Source: Desulfuromonadaceae bacterium
GTDB taxonomy: Bacteria > Desulfobacterota > Desulfuromonadia > Geobacterales > Pseudopelobacteraceae
DNA length: 64,000 nucleotides
Direction of reading: 5' to 3'
Assembly: GCA_028712075.1 (NCBI GenBank)
Contig: JAQTQX010000007.1
Span: 62,001-126,000, forward strand
Position 1 is the first letter of the stretch. Each line of letters starts with the position of its first letter. This document shows, one piece after another, positions 55,501-62,887 of this stretch. The notes beneath the pieces are model-generated. The model worked only from the letters and a program-made list of their open reading frames with translations, ran no database searches and was not told where the DNA came from. The position numbers and the translations under genes were made by a program.

Positions 55501-56450
55501 CTCCATCCGGCCTTGACGTATGCGGCACGCATGGCGCGTAACTGCCCTTCCGACATCGGCGCAAGCAGACTGCCGCCAACATCATTTGCAAGGCCGACAC
55601 CCCTGATGACGGCATAGATCCGGTCGCCGTGCGCCACAGCATCTTCCGTACGCTTCAGCAGGAACAGACCGGCTCCCTCGCCCACAACAAGGCCGTCACC
55701 TTCTGCGTCAAACGGAGAGCAGACACCTCGTTTGGACAGAGCGCGCAACTGGGAAAAGCCCATTTGGGTAAAAAGCGGATCAGGGCGCGAAACCCCGCCG
55801 GACAACATGGCATCAACCCTGCCTGACAACAGCTCATCAACTGCACGTTTGATGGCATACAGCGATGATGCGCAAGCGGCGTCAAGCGTACAGCAGCCGC
55901 CTCCAAGACCAAGTGCCCGGGCGAGAATGCCGGCAGGCAGGCCGGCGACATAGCGGTTTTGTAACGATGTGGGAATAGTGGGTGACGATTTTCCGGTGAC
56001 CAGTTCTTCAAACGTCCGGCCAAGCCAGTTGCGGGTTAATGAAGCGGACGTTTCACTCGGCAGAGCCAAGTTGCCGATGACAACACCGATCCGGGAGAGA
56101 TCAAGCGGTGCAGTCACGCCATCGTCAAAGGCACGTTTCCCGGCATGGATCAACAGATGAAAGAGGGGATCAAGCCCCTCCAAAAGGGCACCGTCAATGG
56201 CAAGCCCCGGAAGTGATGTCGCGGAGGGGAGGTCATTGATAAAACAGCCGATCCGCGAATAGACGCAGTCCGTTGTGCCCGATTGAGAAGCAAAGACCGC
56301 GTCGGTTGCAACGGCCCAGCGCCCATCAGGTACCTCGCGAAACGAACTTCTACCCGTTTTGATATTGTTCCAAAACGAGGTAAGGTCGGATGCATCAGGG
56401 AACATACCGCCGATCCCGACTATGGCGACAGTACCACCATATTCTTTCAT
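49509..56450 (-). CDS. Polyunsaturated-lipid synthase subunit, PfaB/PfaC-like fusion (KS-CLF-AT-DH-DH)
   Basis: A 2313-residue megasynthase subunit. The first ketosynthase (to about 440) has C193 in DAACASSL and IECHATGTPVGDA. A second ketosynthase-like domain (about 460-900) lacks the cysteine (SSEENSG there), so it is a chain-length factor. An acyltransferase (about 1045-1380) has VFPGSGNHYAGM and GYSLGE. Two double-hotdog FabA-like dehydratases follow, with active motifs HFVDDRVMPGTLMYE near 1807 and HFYEDPVTPGSLGLES near 2212. PfaC of marine bacteria lacks the acyltransferase, which belongs to PfaB; here both are fused. A repeat element is inserted in frame near 1918-1947. The ATG at 56450 overlaps the pfaA stop (TGATG). 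Confidence 0.9.
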   Translation of the reverse strand: MKEYGGTVAIVGIGGMFPDASDLTSFWNNIKTGRSSFREVPDGRWAVATDAVFASQSGTTDCVYSRIGCFINDLPSATSLPGLAIDGALLEGLDPLFHLLIHAGKRAFDDGVTAPLDLSRIGVVIGNLALPSETSASLTRNWLGRTFEELVTGKSSPTIPTSLQNRYVAGLPAGILARALGLGGGCCTLDAACASSLYAIKRAVDELLSGRVDAMLSGGVSRPDPLFTQMGFSQLRALSKRGVCSPFDAEGDGLVVGEGAGLFLLKRTEDAVAHGDRIYAVIRGVGLANDVGGSLLAPMSEGQLRAMRAAYVKAGWSPHDVDLIECHATGTPVGDAVEVASLRQLWGDTVQNGNGCVIGSVKSNIGHLLTAAGGAALTKVLLAMQHETLPPTAQFKSPQPGMALAESPFRVLQAAEPWHRRGDGIPRRAAVSAFGFGGINAHLLIEEWLPSASVSAGTLPPHNNATRSSIAVVGMSARFGPWQSLQAFQQRVLGGTGREDSPSVPLGWHGADQSSWFREEGFASTPFAGFYMDEVALPANQFRIPPREMEEMLPQQLLMLQTAAEALQDAGIDRTDNLSAGVFIGIALDLNSTNFSLRWTLPEQASLWAQQLGRDLSPDELAEWTAQLRTAVGPPLNSNRTMGALGSVVASRIAREFRIGGPSHTVSSEENSGIKALETAMRLLQANELDQALVGAVDLAGDLRAVLGQHALLPSSRSGNSTPFDAAADGVIIGEGACAVVLKRLEDAERDGDRIYAVIRGIGTASGAAVDSGSDVYRYALERAYSDAGVDSSSVSYIEASGAGTPAQDSMELAALSGYFASDHSAARSCAVRSVKGEIGHSGAASGLASLVSGCLALYHEIIPGCRGLTVPHQNLPENSSLYFPGSSRYWLRNRADGPRRAGVSVCSVDGSCSHLVLEGFDAGSSDDGSSGRAPLGTGAESLFALAGDTPAELHQELDALTFVLSTVPEISFQQMASNCCTRYMAAAGKLCAMAMVARSSEELAALIAVGRSTLDSGTAAADASPALRDRLFYSSRPLGPIGKLAFVFPGSGNHYAGMAMELFSRWPDIMRRQDRENLLLRAQFQPELFWNGAPAALFNDDHRAVIFAQVAIGCAVSDLVQQCGVHPAAVIGYSLGESAGLFALRSWRDRDGMFIRMKESTLFTHDLAGECRAVQQAWGLPDGTPVQWSLGVVNAPEQKVRETLPTFPHAYLLIVNTPEECVVGGDADAVAQLVTALGCRYFPLQGVTTVHCEVTAPVAAPYHDLHLFPTTVPDGVVYYSGVTGDSYEVTRESAAKSILGQALHGLSYPAVIEAAYRDGVRLFIEMGPGASCSRMIARILGVRPHLARSACYAGQDPVSAFLRLVANLIAERVPVDLAPLFDGTESKEDIQHMSGVMRVPLGGASFQPPRLPPPAVQVSATVPMGQTTTHHGADSSSSSFGGQVDSMFQEFARMQQSHTEAHAAFLAASETITRSMAQALTLEMNLRQVLGDDVPIMDVLPHPHVEEARNPAVTFSRDMCFEFARGSVGRMLGSRFAEVDGFPTRVRLPDEPLMLVDRIMSVEGEPCSMTHGRVVTEHDIHANAWYLDGGRIPTCIAVEAGQADLFLSGYLGIDFITRGLAVYRLLDAVVTFHHGLPGPGETIHYDIHIERFFRQGDTWLFRFFFEATVNGQPLLSMRDGCAGFFSQHELDAGKGIVRPAVDLRPTTGIRPNDWQELVPMVREGYDAAQLDRLRDGDLAGCFGTLFAGLPVSRPLTIPGGRMRLVHRVIEIEPAGGRCGIGIIRAEADIHPDDWFITCHFVDDRVMPGTLMYECCMHTLRIYLLRLGWVAESGSSVWEPLPGVASKLCCRGQVLETTKVVTYEVTIREIGYCPEPYVICDALMYADGKPIVEITGMSARLAGTTAGHLVSMWKRHMLPHPPPSLPLEGGGTRLPSPFQGEGRGGDGVAVRKPAIYTKEQILAYSNGKPSEGFGDRYTVFDSARKIARLPGPPFQFMDRVTAVRGEPWQMTAGAMAEAQYDLPADAWFFAAERHFHMPFAVLLETALQPCGWLAAYVGSALTSPTDISFRNLGGSAVQHRPVTPESGTLTAVATLTKVATSGGMIIQEFDFSVADRNGLLYEGETMFGFFAKEALANQVGIRDARPYQPNGAEVERSRGLPYPEGAPFPEKQLRMIDRIEMFVPDGGPNGLGYICGIKNVDPGEWFFKAHFYEDPVTPGSLGLESFLQLVKFAAVERWGWRTGDTLSAVALESRHRWLYRGQVVPGNSQVTVTAWVTSVDDHNRTLTADGFLSVDGKLIYQMNDFTVTMGLKK
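50609..50696. repeat. Miniature inverted-repeat element inserted in frame in the PfaB/PfaC-like gene
   Basis: An 88-bp GC-rich element begins CCCCATCCCCACC and ends GGTGGGGGATGGGG, which are inverted repeats differing by one base. Inside are two hairpins, the second a perfect CCTCCCCCTT/AAGGGGGAGG stem. Elements of this type are common between genes in Geobacter-like genomes; here one is translated as a proline- and glycine-rich linker (LPLEGGGTRLPSPFQGEG) between the two dehydratase modules without breaking the frame. Confidence 0.8.
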
Positions 56451-59400
56451 CAAGCTACTTCCAGATCTACGCACTCCGCTTCAGCCAGTTGGTTGCGCGA
56501 AAACACCTGTTGCAGGGAGGGATCGATGACACACTCGTACTGTTCCAGGCGGGCGACCAATGTGCCGCTGTTCCGGTCAAGAAATTCAATATCAGCCGTA
56601 GCGCTGTGCGTATGTTCTGACGTTACCCTGATCAGAATTTGTGCCCCTTCACGAGGGAAACTCTCCTGAAACTGACGATAGCGTCCGGCAAATACAGGGA
56701 GACACCCGGATCCGGAGCGCTCGAAGCTCCAGAGAATCATCAACTGGAAAGCACAGTCGATGACAAGGGGATCAGTAAGCCAGAAACTCCGTAACGGCTG
56801 CCGTATCCAGTGTTCCGGCTTGGGAGCAGCAGATGCGACTGCAGTAATGCCCTTCTCAGAGCATCCTTCGATCTTTTCGATACCGTGCAGCAGCGGTCCG
56901 TGAAAAAGGCGTCCGGTATTATATGCAGCCATCGGATAAGCGTTGAACGAAGTAGAAGATGAATACGCAATTGAGCGGATACCCTCGGGCAATTTTGCAG
57001 CCAGCACTATTTCGGCACGCGCATGCAGAATTTTGTTGCCGGTGTCCGGACTGCTGACCAGTTCGACAGGAATCAGATACAGGGACTCGCGCTTCTCGGC
57101 TCGTCCCGCCAGAACACTCAGGGGACAGGAGTTACCCTGATCAAAGACAACTCCCTTGCAGATGCGCAGATTATTGAAGCCATGAAAACGAAAACCGGGA
57201 TTGCCGTGCAACGCTCCATGGGCAAGCCATTCGACGATCATGGCGGCCGGGAGAACCGCCCTGCCGTCAATAACATGGGAACTCAGGAAAGGAAATTCTT
57301 TGATATTTAACGCAAGCGTGAAAGCTTCCGTAAGCGGCGCGGCAGGCAGAGGCGGAGCGACTGCCGAAAACCCGGTCGATGATGATGCCAGTGCGATAAT
57401 TTCGACCGGCTCTCCAGAGGCAGAAATCTCCCGTACCAGCAGTTTTCCACCCTCGTTCAGGTCAATCAGGCCGATACCTTCGTCAGCAAACACTTTTTTC
57501 AGTGACGGAGTAACCATTCCGCCATCCCACGGCCCCCAGTTGATGCTGACCGTGCGGCACGCAAGACGCCGTCGAGCCTCGGATTGTGCCATTTTATTGA
57601 GCACTTCATTGGCAACGGCGTAATCCACCTGACCCCGGCGGCCAAAGCGTCCGGATGTTGAGGAAAACAGGGCGATAAAGCGCAGGTCGTCGGAGGCTGT
57701 TGCATCAAGCAGTGCCCGTAATCCGGCAACTTTGGTGCTGTAAACCAGACCGAACTGTTCCAGAGTCTTGTCACAGATGAGATGATCGGCCAGTACGCCG
57801 GCGCCATGCACAATTCCCCGGAGTGGCCCCTGTTTCCGGCGAATTTCTTCGCACAGACCAGCAACGGCCGCAGCATCACGAATATCCACGGAACGATAAA
57901 GCACCTTCCCGCCATTATCAACAATTGCTGCCATGGTCGCCTTCAGCTCACGTCCCGCAACAACTGCCTGATAGCGTTCTTCAATATCCCGCGGATGGAG
58001 CTTTTTAGTTGCGCGTTCAAGTATGGCACGTTTGATCGAACTTTCATCATGCAGCGGTATCAACCATTCCGCTTCCTGGAGCGGTTCGGGTGTACGCCCC
58101 ACAAGAACCAGCAACGGCTGGAAGGCTTTCGCCAGAGCAATAGCAACAGCAGCTGTAACTCCGCGCCCGCCGCCGGTAATAATAACCGCATCTCCGGGCT
58201 GCAATGGAGATATTGCCTGCGGTTCACAGTGTGATAAATCAACGAGTGCAAGCGCAATTTTTTCTGACGGCGTCAGACCGACTTCAAGAGGCCCGGACGC
58301 CAGCAGCTCGTCCGCGACAGCTTTGGCCTCTGCAGCGGTGTCGGCAAACAGCCCAACATCAATCGCCTTGCAGGATACTTCACTCCATTCGCATGCTGCT
58401 GTTTTTGCCAGGCCGGCGAGTCCTCCGGAAAGCGGGTCCGCTATACGAGTGCCGTTGCCGCAGCCAAACGAACCGTCAAGGCGCGATATCGTTGCAAAGA
58501 GCGCTCCGCCGTTACCCCCTGACCGGAGCAGAACGGATGCGGCACTTTTCACCAGCAAAAAAGCATTCTCGAAAAACGTGTCATCGGCGCCCCCTGCAGG
58601 AGCACAGATCACCAGCCCGACAAGCTCTGCAGCAGGTGCATTCATAAACGCATCCTCAATATCAACCAGGCAGGCCGTATGTCCGGAAGCGTTAATCAGG
58701 GCACACAGCTCTGCAGAAAACTCGGAACCGTCGTTGGTGATCCAGATGGAACCTTTTTCAGCAAGCTTCAGCGCCTGGCGGTCAGCAACAAGCGGAACCG
58801 GGACAATGGTGCTCCGGTTTACCGACACGGCTGAACCGCTGGCAGCGCAGGAAATGGCACTCTGTACATCAGGCTGATGTACCGGCGCAGGCCCAGCCCC
58901 GGATTCCAGATGACGGGCTATCTCACCAAGGGTGTGCAGACTGCCAAGATGTTCCGGACCGATAACCGGGGAGCCGGGGAGGCGTTCCTGAAGCGCCGAC
59001 AGAATCTCCACCCGCTTGATCGAATCAATGCCGAGATCGGAATCAAGACCCATCTCCAGCTCCAGCATCTCAACCGGATAGCCGGTCTTCTCGCTGACGA
59101 CAGCCAGCAGTGTCTCGGTGACAGCATTATTATCCGGAGTAGCAACCGTGGCTGGCGTTGCAGACACCACACCTGCACCGAGATGACGAGCTATCTCGCC
59201 AAGAGTGTGCAGGCTGCCGAGATGTTCCGGACCGATAACCGGGGAGCCGGGGAGGCGTTCCTGAAGCGCCGACAGAATTTCCACCCGCTTGATCGAATCA
59301 ATGCCGAGATCGGAATCAAGACCCATCTCCAGCTCCAGCATCTCAACCGGATAGCCGGTCTTCTCGCTGACGACAGCCAGCAGTGTCTTGGTGACAGTGT

Positions 59401-62400
59401 TAGTATCCGGAGTAGCAACAGCGACTGGCGCAGCAGACACCGTACCGGCACCGAGATGCCGGGCAATTTCACCCAAAGTGTGCAGGCTGCCCAAGTGTTC
59501 AGGACCGATAACCGGCGAACCGGGAAGGCACTCCTGAAGCGCCGACAGAATTTCCACCCGCTTGATCGAATCGATGCCGAGATCGGAATCAAGACCCATC
59601 TCCAGCTCGAGCATCTCGACCGGATAACCGGTCTTCTCGCTGACAACCGCCAGCAGTGTCTCGGTGACACGGTCGGAGTGAAGCGGAACAGCCGGTTGAA
59701 CAGCGGGTGCAGGAGGTACGGATGTAGGGGTATGTATCGGTACTGGAGCAGGCGTAACAAAGGATGCTGTTAAAGGAACTGTTACGCCACTCCCCTGGAG
59801 AATCCTCTGCTGCTGCTCGAGCAGGAGCTGAATAGTTTTACCGGCGGCATCCTGTCCTTCCAGGAAACGGCGATGCAGCTGTGCAGTCTCGTCCTGCATA
59901 CGCATGAGTGCCGTCATCCCCTCCCGGGTTACCCGCAGCGATTCTGCCAAGGCGTCATGCGACAGCGGTGATGGTGCTGCCATAGCAGCAACCGGGGCAG
60001 AAGACAGTGACGCAGAAGCGGACGGAGCTGGTCGGGGTGGAGCAGGCGGACGTTTTGTTTTCGCTTTGACATGATTGGTGCCGTTCAGGTGTACCGTCAT
60101 GACCGGCTTTTTCCCGCCGCCCTGCAACAGGGGGCGATACCCTTCATCCCACCCCGCAAGTGTAACCCTGTAGCCGAGTGCGGTCAGTTGGGCTAGGCAG
60201 CGCGCCAGATCAACGATGCCGGAGCGCCTGCCACCTGAAGCGTCAAGCGCCATGACGAAGTGCGGGCGATCAGTCAGGATGGCCGAGACAAGACCACTTA
60301 ACCGTGCACCAGGACCTATTTCAACAAAGGTTCTGACTCCTGAAGCATACATTGCTTCAATTTCAGCGACGAATTCAACCGGCAGGGCCAGTTGCCCGGC
60401 CAACAGCTTTCTCGCTGCTGCCGCATCGGACGGGTAGCGGTCTGCAGTGCTGTTGGCATACACCGGAATCGACCCTTCTGCGATCGGCAGCTCTGCCAGA
60501 GCTGCCATCAATGGAGCAGCGGCTGCGGCAACCAGCGGACTATGGAAGGCTGCGGCAACCGGCAGGCGTTTGCAGGAAAGCTTCCGTGCCGCACACGCCT
60601 CAGCAGCGCGGATGATTTCGACACTACTGCCGGAGAGGACCGCCTGGTTCGGGGCGTTGCGATTGGCAATCACCAGGTCGAGACGTTCCTCGGCAAGCAG
60701 TGTCTGCATATCAGCCAGAGGAGCAGAGACGGCCAGCATGGTACCCAAATCGCCATCTCCGGACGCCATCAAGCGACCGCGCAGACGTGACAGAGCATGG
60801 AATGAGGCTGCATCAATTTTCCCGGCCGCACAGAGGGCCGTCAGTTCACCGTAGCTGTGGCCGGCAGCAGCATCAGGCACCAGGCCGAAAGATTCGAGCA
60901 CCCGCAAGGCACCAAGACTGACTGCACCGATGGCCGGTTGGGCGACATCGGTAGCACGCAAGGCACTTTCCTGAGCCTCCCGTGCTCCATCATCGAATGC
61001 GGTCGGCGGGTAGATCACATCTGACAGGCAACGGCCAGTTTCCTGACCAAAGCCGGAATCTGCGACTTCAAGGCTCTCCAGCATCTGCGGGAAAGCACAG
61101 GCGAGGTCGCGCAGCATGCCGGTATACTGGGCACCCTGACCGGGGAAAAGTGCGCCCAGCTGTCCGGGAGCGGTGCCGACACCATACCAGGCACCGTCAG
61201 GAGTATTCCATGCGGTGTCAGGATGACTGCGCAGCATGGTTAGTGCATTGGCGCACACTGAATGCAGCACCGTTTTTCCCTGTTCAACAACGAGCGCCAG
61301 GCGGCAGAGTGCAGCAGGATCAAAGGAGGACCGAAGATGGGCCGCGAGCGAGCGAATTTCATTCCACTCCTTTTTGTCGGCGCTATCGGCAAGCGCCTTC
61401 TCCAGCGTCACAGAATCCGGAGCGGAAAATGGAAGGATTTGGACTGAACCGTCCCAGTCGGCAACGGCCGCCACAGGTGCATACTCCTCAAGCACAACAT
61501 GAAAGTTCGAACCGCCAAAACCGAGTGCACTGACCGCCGCCCGGCGCGGCAATCCGTTGCGTGCCAGCCAGGGGCGTTTTGTGCCGGTGATATAAAACGG
61601 TGACTGGCCATCGGAAACCTCCCGCAACGGCTGTTGAACCTTGATTGTCGGGGGAATGACTTTATGATGCAGCGCAAGTGCCGCCTTGATCAATCCAGCT
61701 GATCCTGCTGCCGCCTTGGTGTGACCAATCTGCGACTTGACAGACCCAAGGGCGCACCACGGAGTGACGGCGGTGCCATAAATTTCCCGAAGGGCCGAGA
61801 CCTCAACGGCATCACCTACCTTGGTGCCGGTACCGTGCGCTTCCAGGAGACCGATACTGTCCGGTGTAACACCGGCACGCTGATAGGCATCCCGGATCGC
61901 TTTTTTCTGTCCGGAGGCACTGGGGGTATAAATCGCTTCACCTTTGCCATCACTGGAAGAACCGACGCCGCGAATAACCGCATAGATCTTGTCACCATCC
62001 CGCTCGGCATCGGCAAGGCGCTTGATAACCGTTATACCAAGACCCTCTCCAAGAATAGTGCCGTCTCCCGAGGCATCAAACGGCCTGACATCACCGCTTG
62101 GCGACAGCGCCGGGGTCTTGCTGAAACACATATACATGAAAATATCGTTAAAAGTATCGATGCCGCCGGTGACAACCATATCGGTCTTACCGGTCGCCAG
62201 TTCCATGCTGGCGAGATGCAGGGCACCAAGTGAGCTGGCGCACGCTGCGTCAACAACACAGTTGGTCCCTCCCAGATCGAACTGTTTACTGATCCTGCCT
62301 GCAACCACGTTGCCGAGCAGACCGGGAAATGAGTTTTCCTGCCAGGAAACATAGGAATCGGAAATACGCTGCACGACATCCTCAGCGGTAGCCTCGTCGA

Positions 62401-62887
62401 CACCGGCGTCTTTGAGTGCAGCACGCCATTTGGGATGACCAAGGCGTGAGCCGAGAGAAACGACCAGCTCAAGAGCTCCGGTGACGCCAAGAATCACGCT
62501 GACCCTGTCCCGGTCATATATTCGATCAGCACCATAGCCGGCATCCTTTAAGGCCTGTCCGGCAGCCACCAGTCCGAGCAGCTGCGAGGTGTCTATCGCT
62601 TCCAGTGTCGCGGGAGGGATGTTGTATTCCATCGGATTGAACGGGACATCGGAAATAAATCCGCCGCGCCGCCCGTATGTCATGTCGGGAGATTTTGGAT
62701 CCTGGCAGTGGTAATCTTCGACGCGCCAATGGCTTGGCGGAATATCGCTGATAGCATCAATCCCTTCGCGGATGTTAGCCCAGTAAGCAACACTGTTTTC
62801 GGCGCGGGGGAAAAGACATCCTATGCCGATAATCGCGAGAGGTTGTGAGTCGGCAGGATATGCCGGAATAACGGGGTTCTGTGTCAC
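56450..62887 (-). CDS. pfaA: Polyunsaturated-lipid synthase subunit PfaA-like (KS-AT-3xACP-KR-DH)
   Basis: A 2145-residue iterative type I synthase subunit. The ketosynthase has its cysteine near 216 in VVDAACASSLGAL. The acyltransferase has GALFPGQGAQYTGM near 580 and serine in GHSYGELTAL. Three acyl carrier domains carry DSDLGIDSIKRVEILSALQ with the phosphopantetheine serine, at roughly 1090, 1180 and 1270. The ketoreductase has VIITGGGRGVTAAVA and Y in VDYAVANE. A C-terminal hotdog dehydratase has LSSHVIDGRAVLPA. Marine PfaA has four to six carrier domains, so three is on the low side. The GTG start follows AGGAGT and overlaps the pfaD stop (GTGA). A phosphopantetheinyl transferase must act from elsewhere. 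Confidence 0.93.
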   Translation of the reverse strand: MTQNPVIPAYPADSQPLAIIGIGCLFPRAENSVAYWANIREGIDAISDIPPSHWRVEDYHCQDPKSPDMTYGRRGGFISDVPFNPMEYNIPPATLEAIDTSQLLGLVAAGQALKDAGYGADRIYDRDRVSVILGVTGALELVVSLGSRLGHPKWRAALKDAGVDEATAEDVVQRISDSYVSWQENSFPGLLGNVVAGRISKQFDLGGTNCVVDAACASSLGALHLASMELATGKTDMVVTGGIDTFNDIFMYMCFSKTPALSPSGDVRPFDASGDGTILGEGLGITVIKRLADAERDGDKIYAVIRGVGSSSDGKGEAIYTPSASGQKKAIRDAYQRAGVTPDSIGLLEAHGTGTKVGDAVEVSALREIYGTAVTPWCALGSVKSQIGHTKAAAGSAGLIKAALALHHKVIPPTIKVQQPLREVSDGQSPFYITGTKRPWLARNGLPRRAAVSALGFGGSNFHVVLEEYAPVAAVADWDGSVQILPFSAPDSVTLEKALADSADKKEWNEIRSLAAHLRSSFDPAALCRLALVVEQGKTVLHSVCANALTMLRSHPDTAWNTPDGAWYGVGTAPGQLGALFPGQGAQYTGMLRDLACAFPQMLESLEVADSGFGQETGRCLSDVIYPPTAFDDGAREAQESALRATDVAQPAIGAVSLGALRVLESFGLVPDAAAGHSYGELTALCAAGKIDAASFHALSRLRGRLMASGDGDLGTMLAVSAPLADMQTLLAEERLDLVIANRNAPNQAVLSGSSVEIIRAAEACAARKLSCKRLPVAAAFHSPLVAAAAAPLMAALAELPIAEGSIPVYANSTADRYPSDAAAARKLLAGQLALPVEFVAEIEAMYASGVRTFVEIGPGARLSGLVSAILTDRPHFVMALDASGGRRSGIVDLARCLAQLTALGYRVTLAGWDEGYRPLLQGGGKKPVMTVHLNGTNHVKAKTKRPPAPPRPAPSASASLSSAPVAAMAAPSPLSHDALAESLRVTREGMTALMRMQDETAQLHRRFLEGQDAAGKTIQLLLEQQQRILQGSGVTVPLTASFVTPAPVPIHTPTSVPPAPAVQPAVPLHSDRVTETLLAVVSEKTGYPVEMLELEMGLDSDLGIDSIKRVEILSALQECLPGSPVIGPEHLGSLHTLGEIARHLGAGTVSAAPVAVATPDTNTVTKTLLAVVSEKTGYPVEMLELEMGLDSDLGIDSIKRVEILSALQERLPGSPVIGPEHLGSLHTLGEIARHLGAGVVSATPATVATPDNNAVTETLLAVVSEKTGYPVEMLELEMGLDSDLGIDSIKRVEILSALQERLPGSPVIGPEHLGSLHTLGEIARHLESGAGPAPVHQPDVQSAISCAASGSAVSVNRSTIVPVPLVADRQALKLAEKGSIWITNDGSEFSAELCALINASGHTACLVDIEDAFMNAPAAELVGLVICAPAGGADDTFFENAFLLVKSAASVLLRSGGNGGALFATISRLDGSFGCGNGTRIADPLSGGLAGLAKTAACEWSEVSCKAIDVGLFADTAAEAKAVADELLASGPLEVGLTPSEKIALALVDLSHCEPQAISPLQPGDAVIITGGGRGVTAAVAIALAKAFQPLLVLVGRTPEPLQEAEWLIPLHDESSIKRAILERATKKLHPRDIEERYQAVVAGRELKATMAAIVDNGGKVLYRSVDIRDAAAVAGLCEEIRRKQGPLRGIVHGAGVLADHLICDKTLEQFGLVYSTKVAGLRALLDATASDDLRFIALFSSTSGRFGRRGQVDYAVANEVLNKMAQSEARRRLACRTVSINWGPWDGGMVTPSLKKVFADEGIGLIDLNEGGKLLVREISASGEPVEIIALASSSTGFSAVAPPLPAAPLTEAFTLALNIKEFPFLSSHVIDGRAVLPAAMIVEWLAHGALHGNPGFRFHGFNNLRICKGVVFDQGNSCPLSVLAGRAEKRESLYLIPVELVSSPDTGNKILHARAEIVLAAKLPEGIRSIAYSSSTSFNAYPMAAYNTGRLFHGPLLHGIEKIEGCSEKGITAVASAAPKPEHWIRQPLRSFWLTDPLVIDCAFQLMILWSFERSGSGCLPVFAGRYRQFQESFPREGAQILIRVTSEHTHSATADIEFLDRNSGTLVARLEQYECVIDPSLQQVFSRNQLAEAECVDLEVA
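58885..59700. repeat. Three 273-bp tandem DNA repeats encoding carrier domains
   Basis: A marker sequence in the carrier core recurs at 59033, 59306 and 59579, exactly 273 bp (91 codons) apart. The copies are nearly identical at the DNA level, including linkers, which indicates recent duplication or ongoing gene conversion. Such repeats can expand or contract by recombination. Confidence 0.9.

Noticed and set aside
58877-59773. A plus-strand frame of about 298 codons with internal repeats
   Set aside because: It is the complement of the three carrier-domain repeats of pfaA; its repeats are inherited from that strand.
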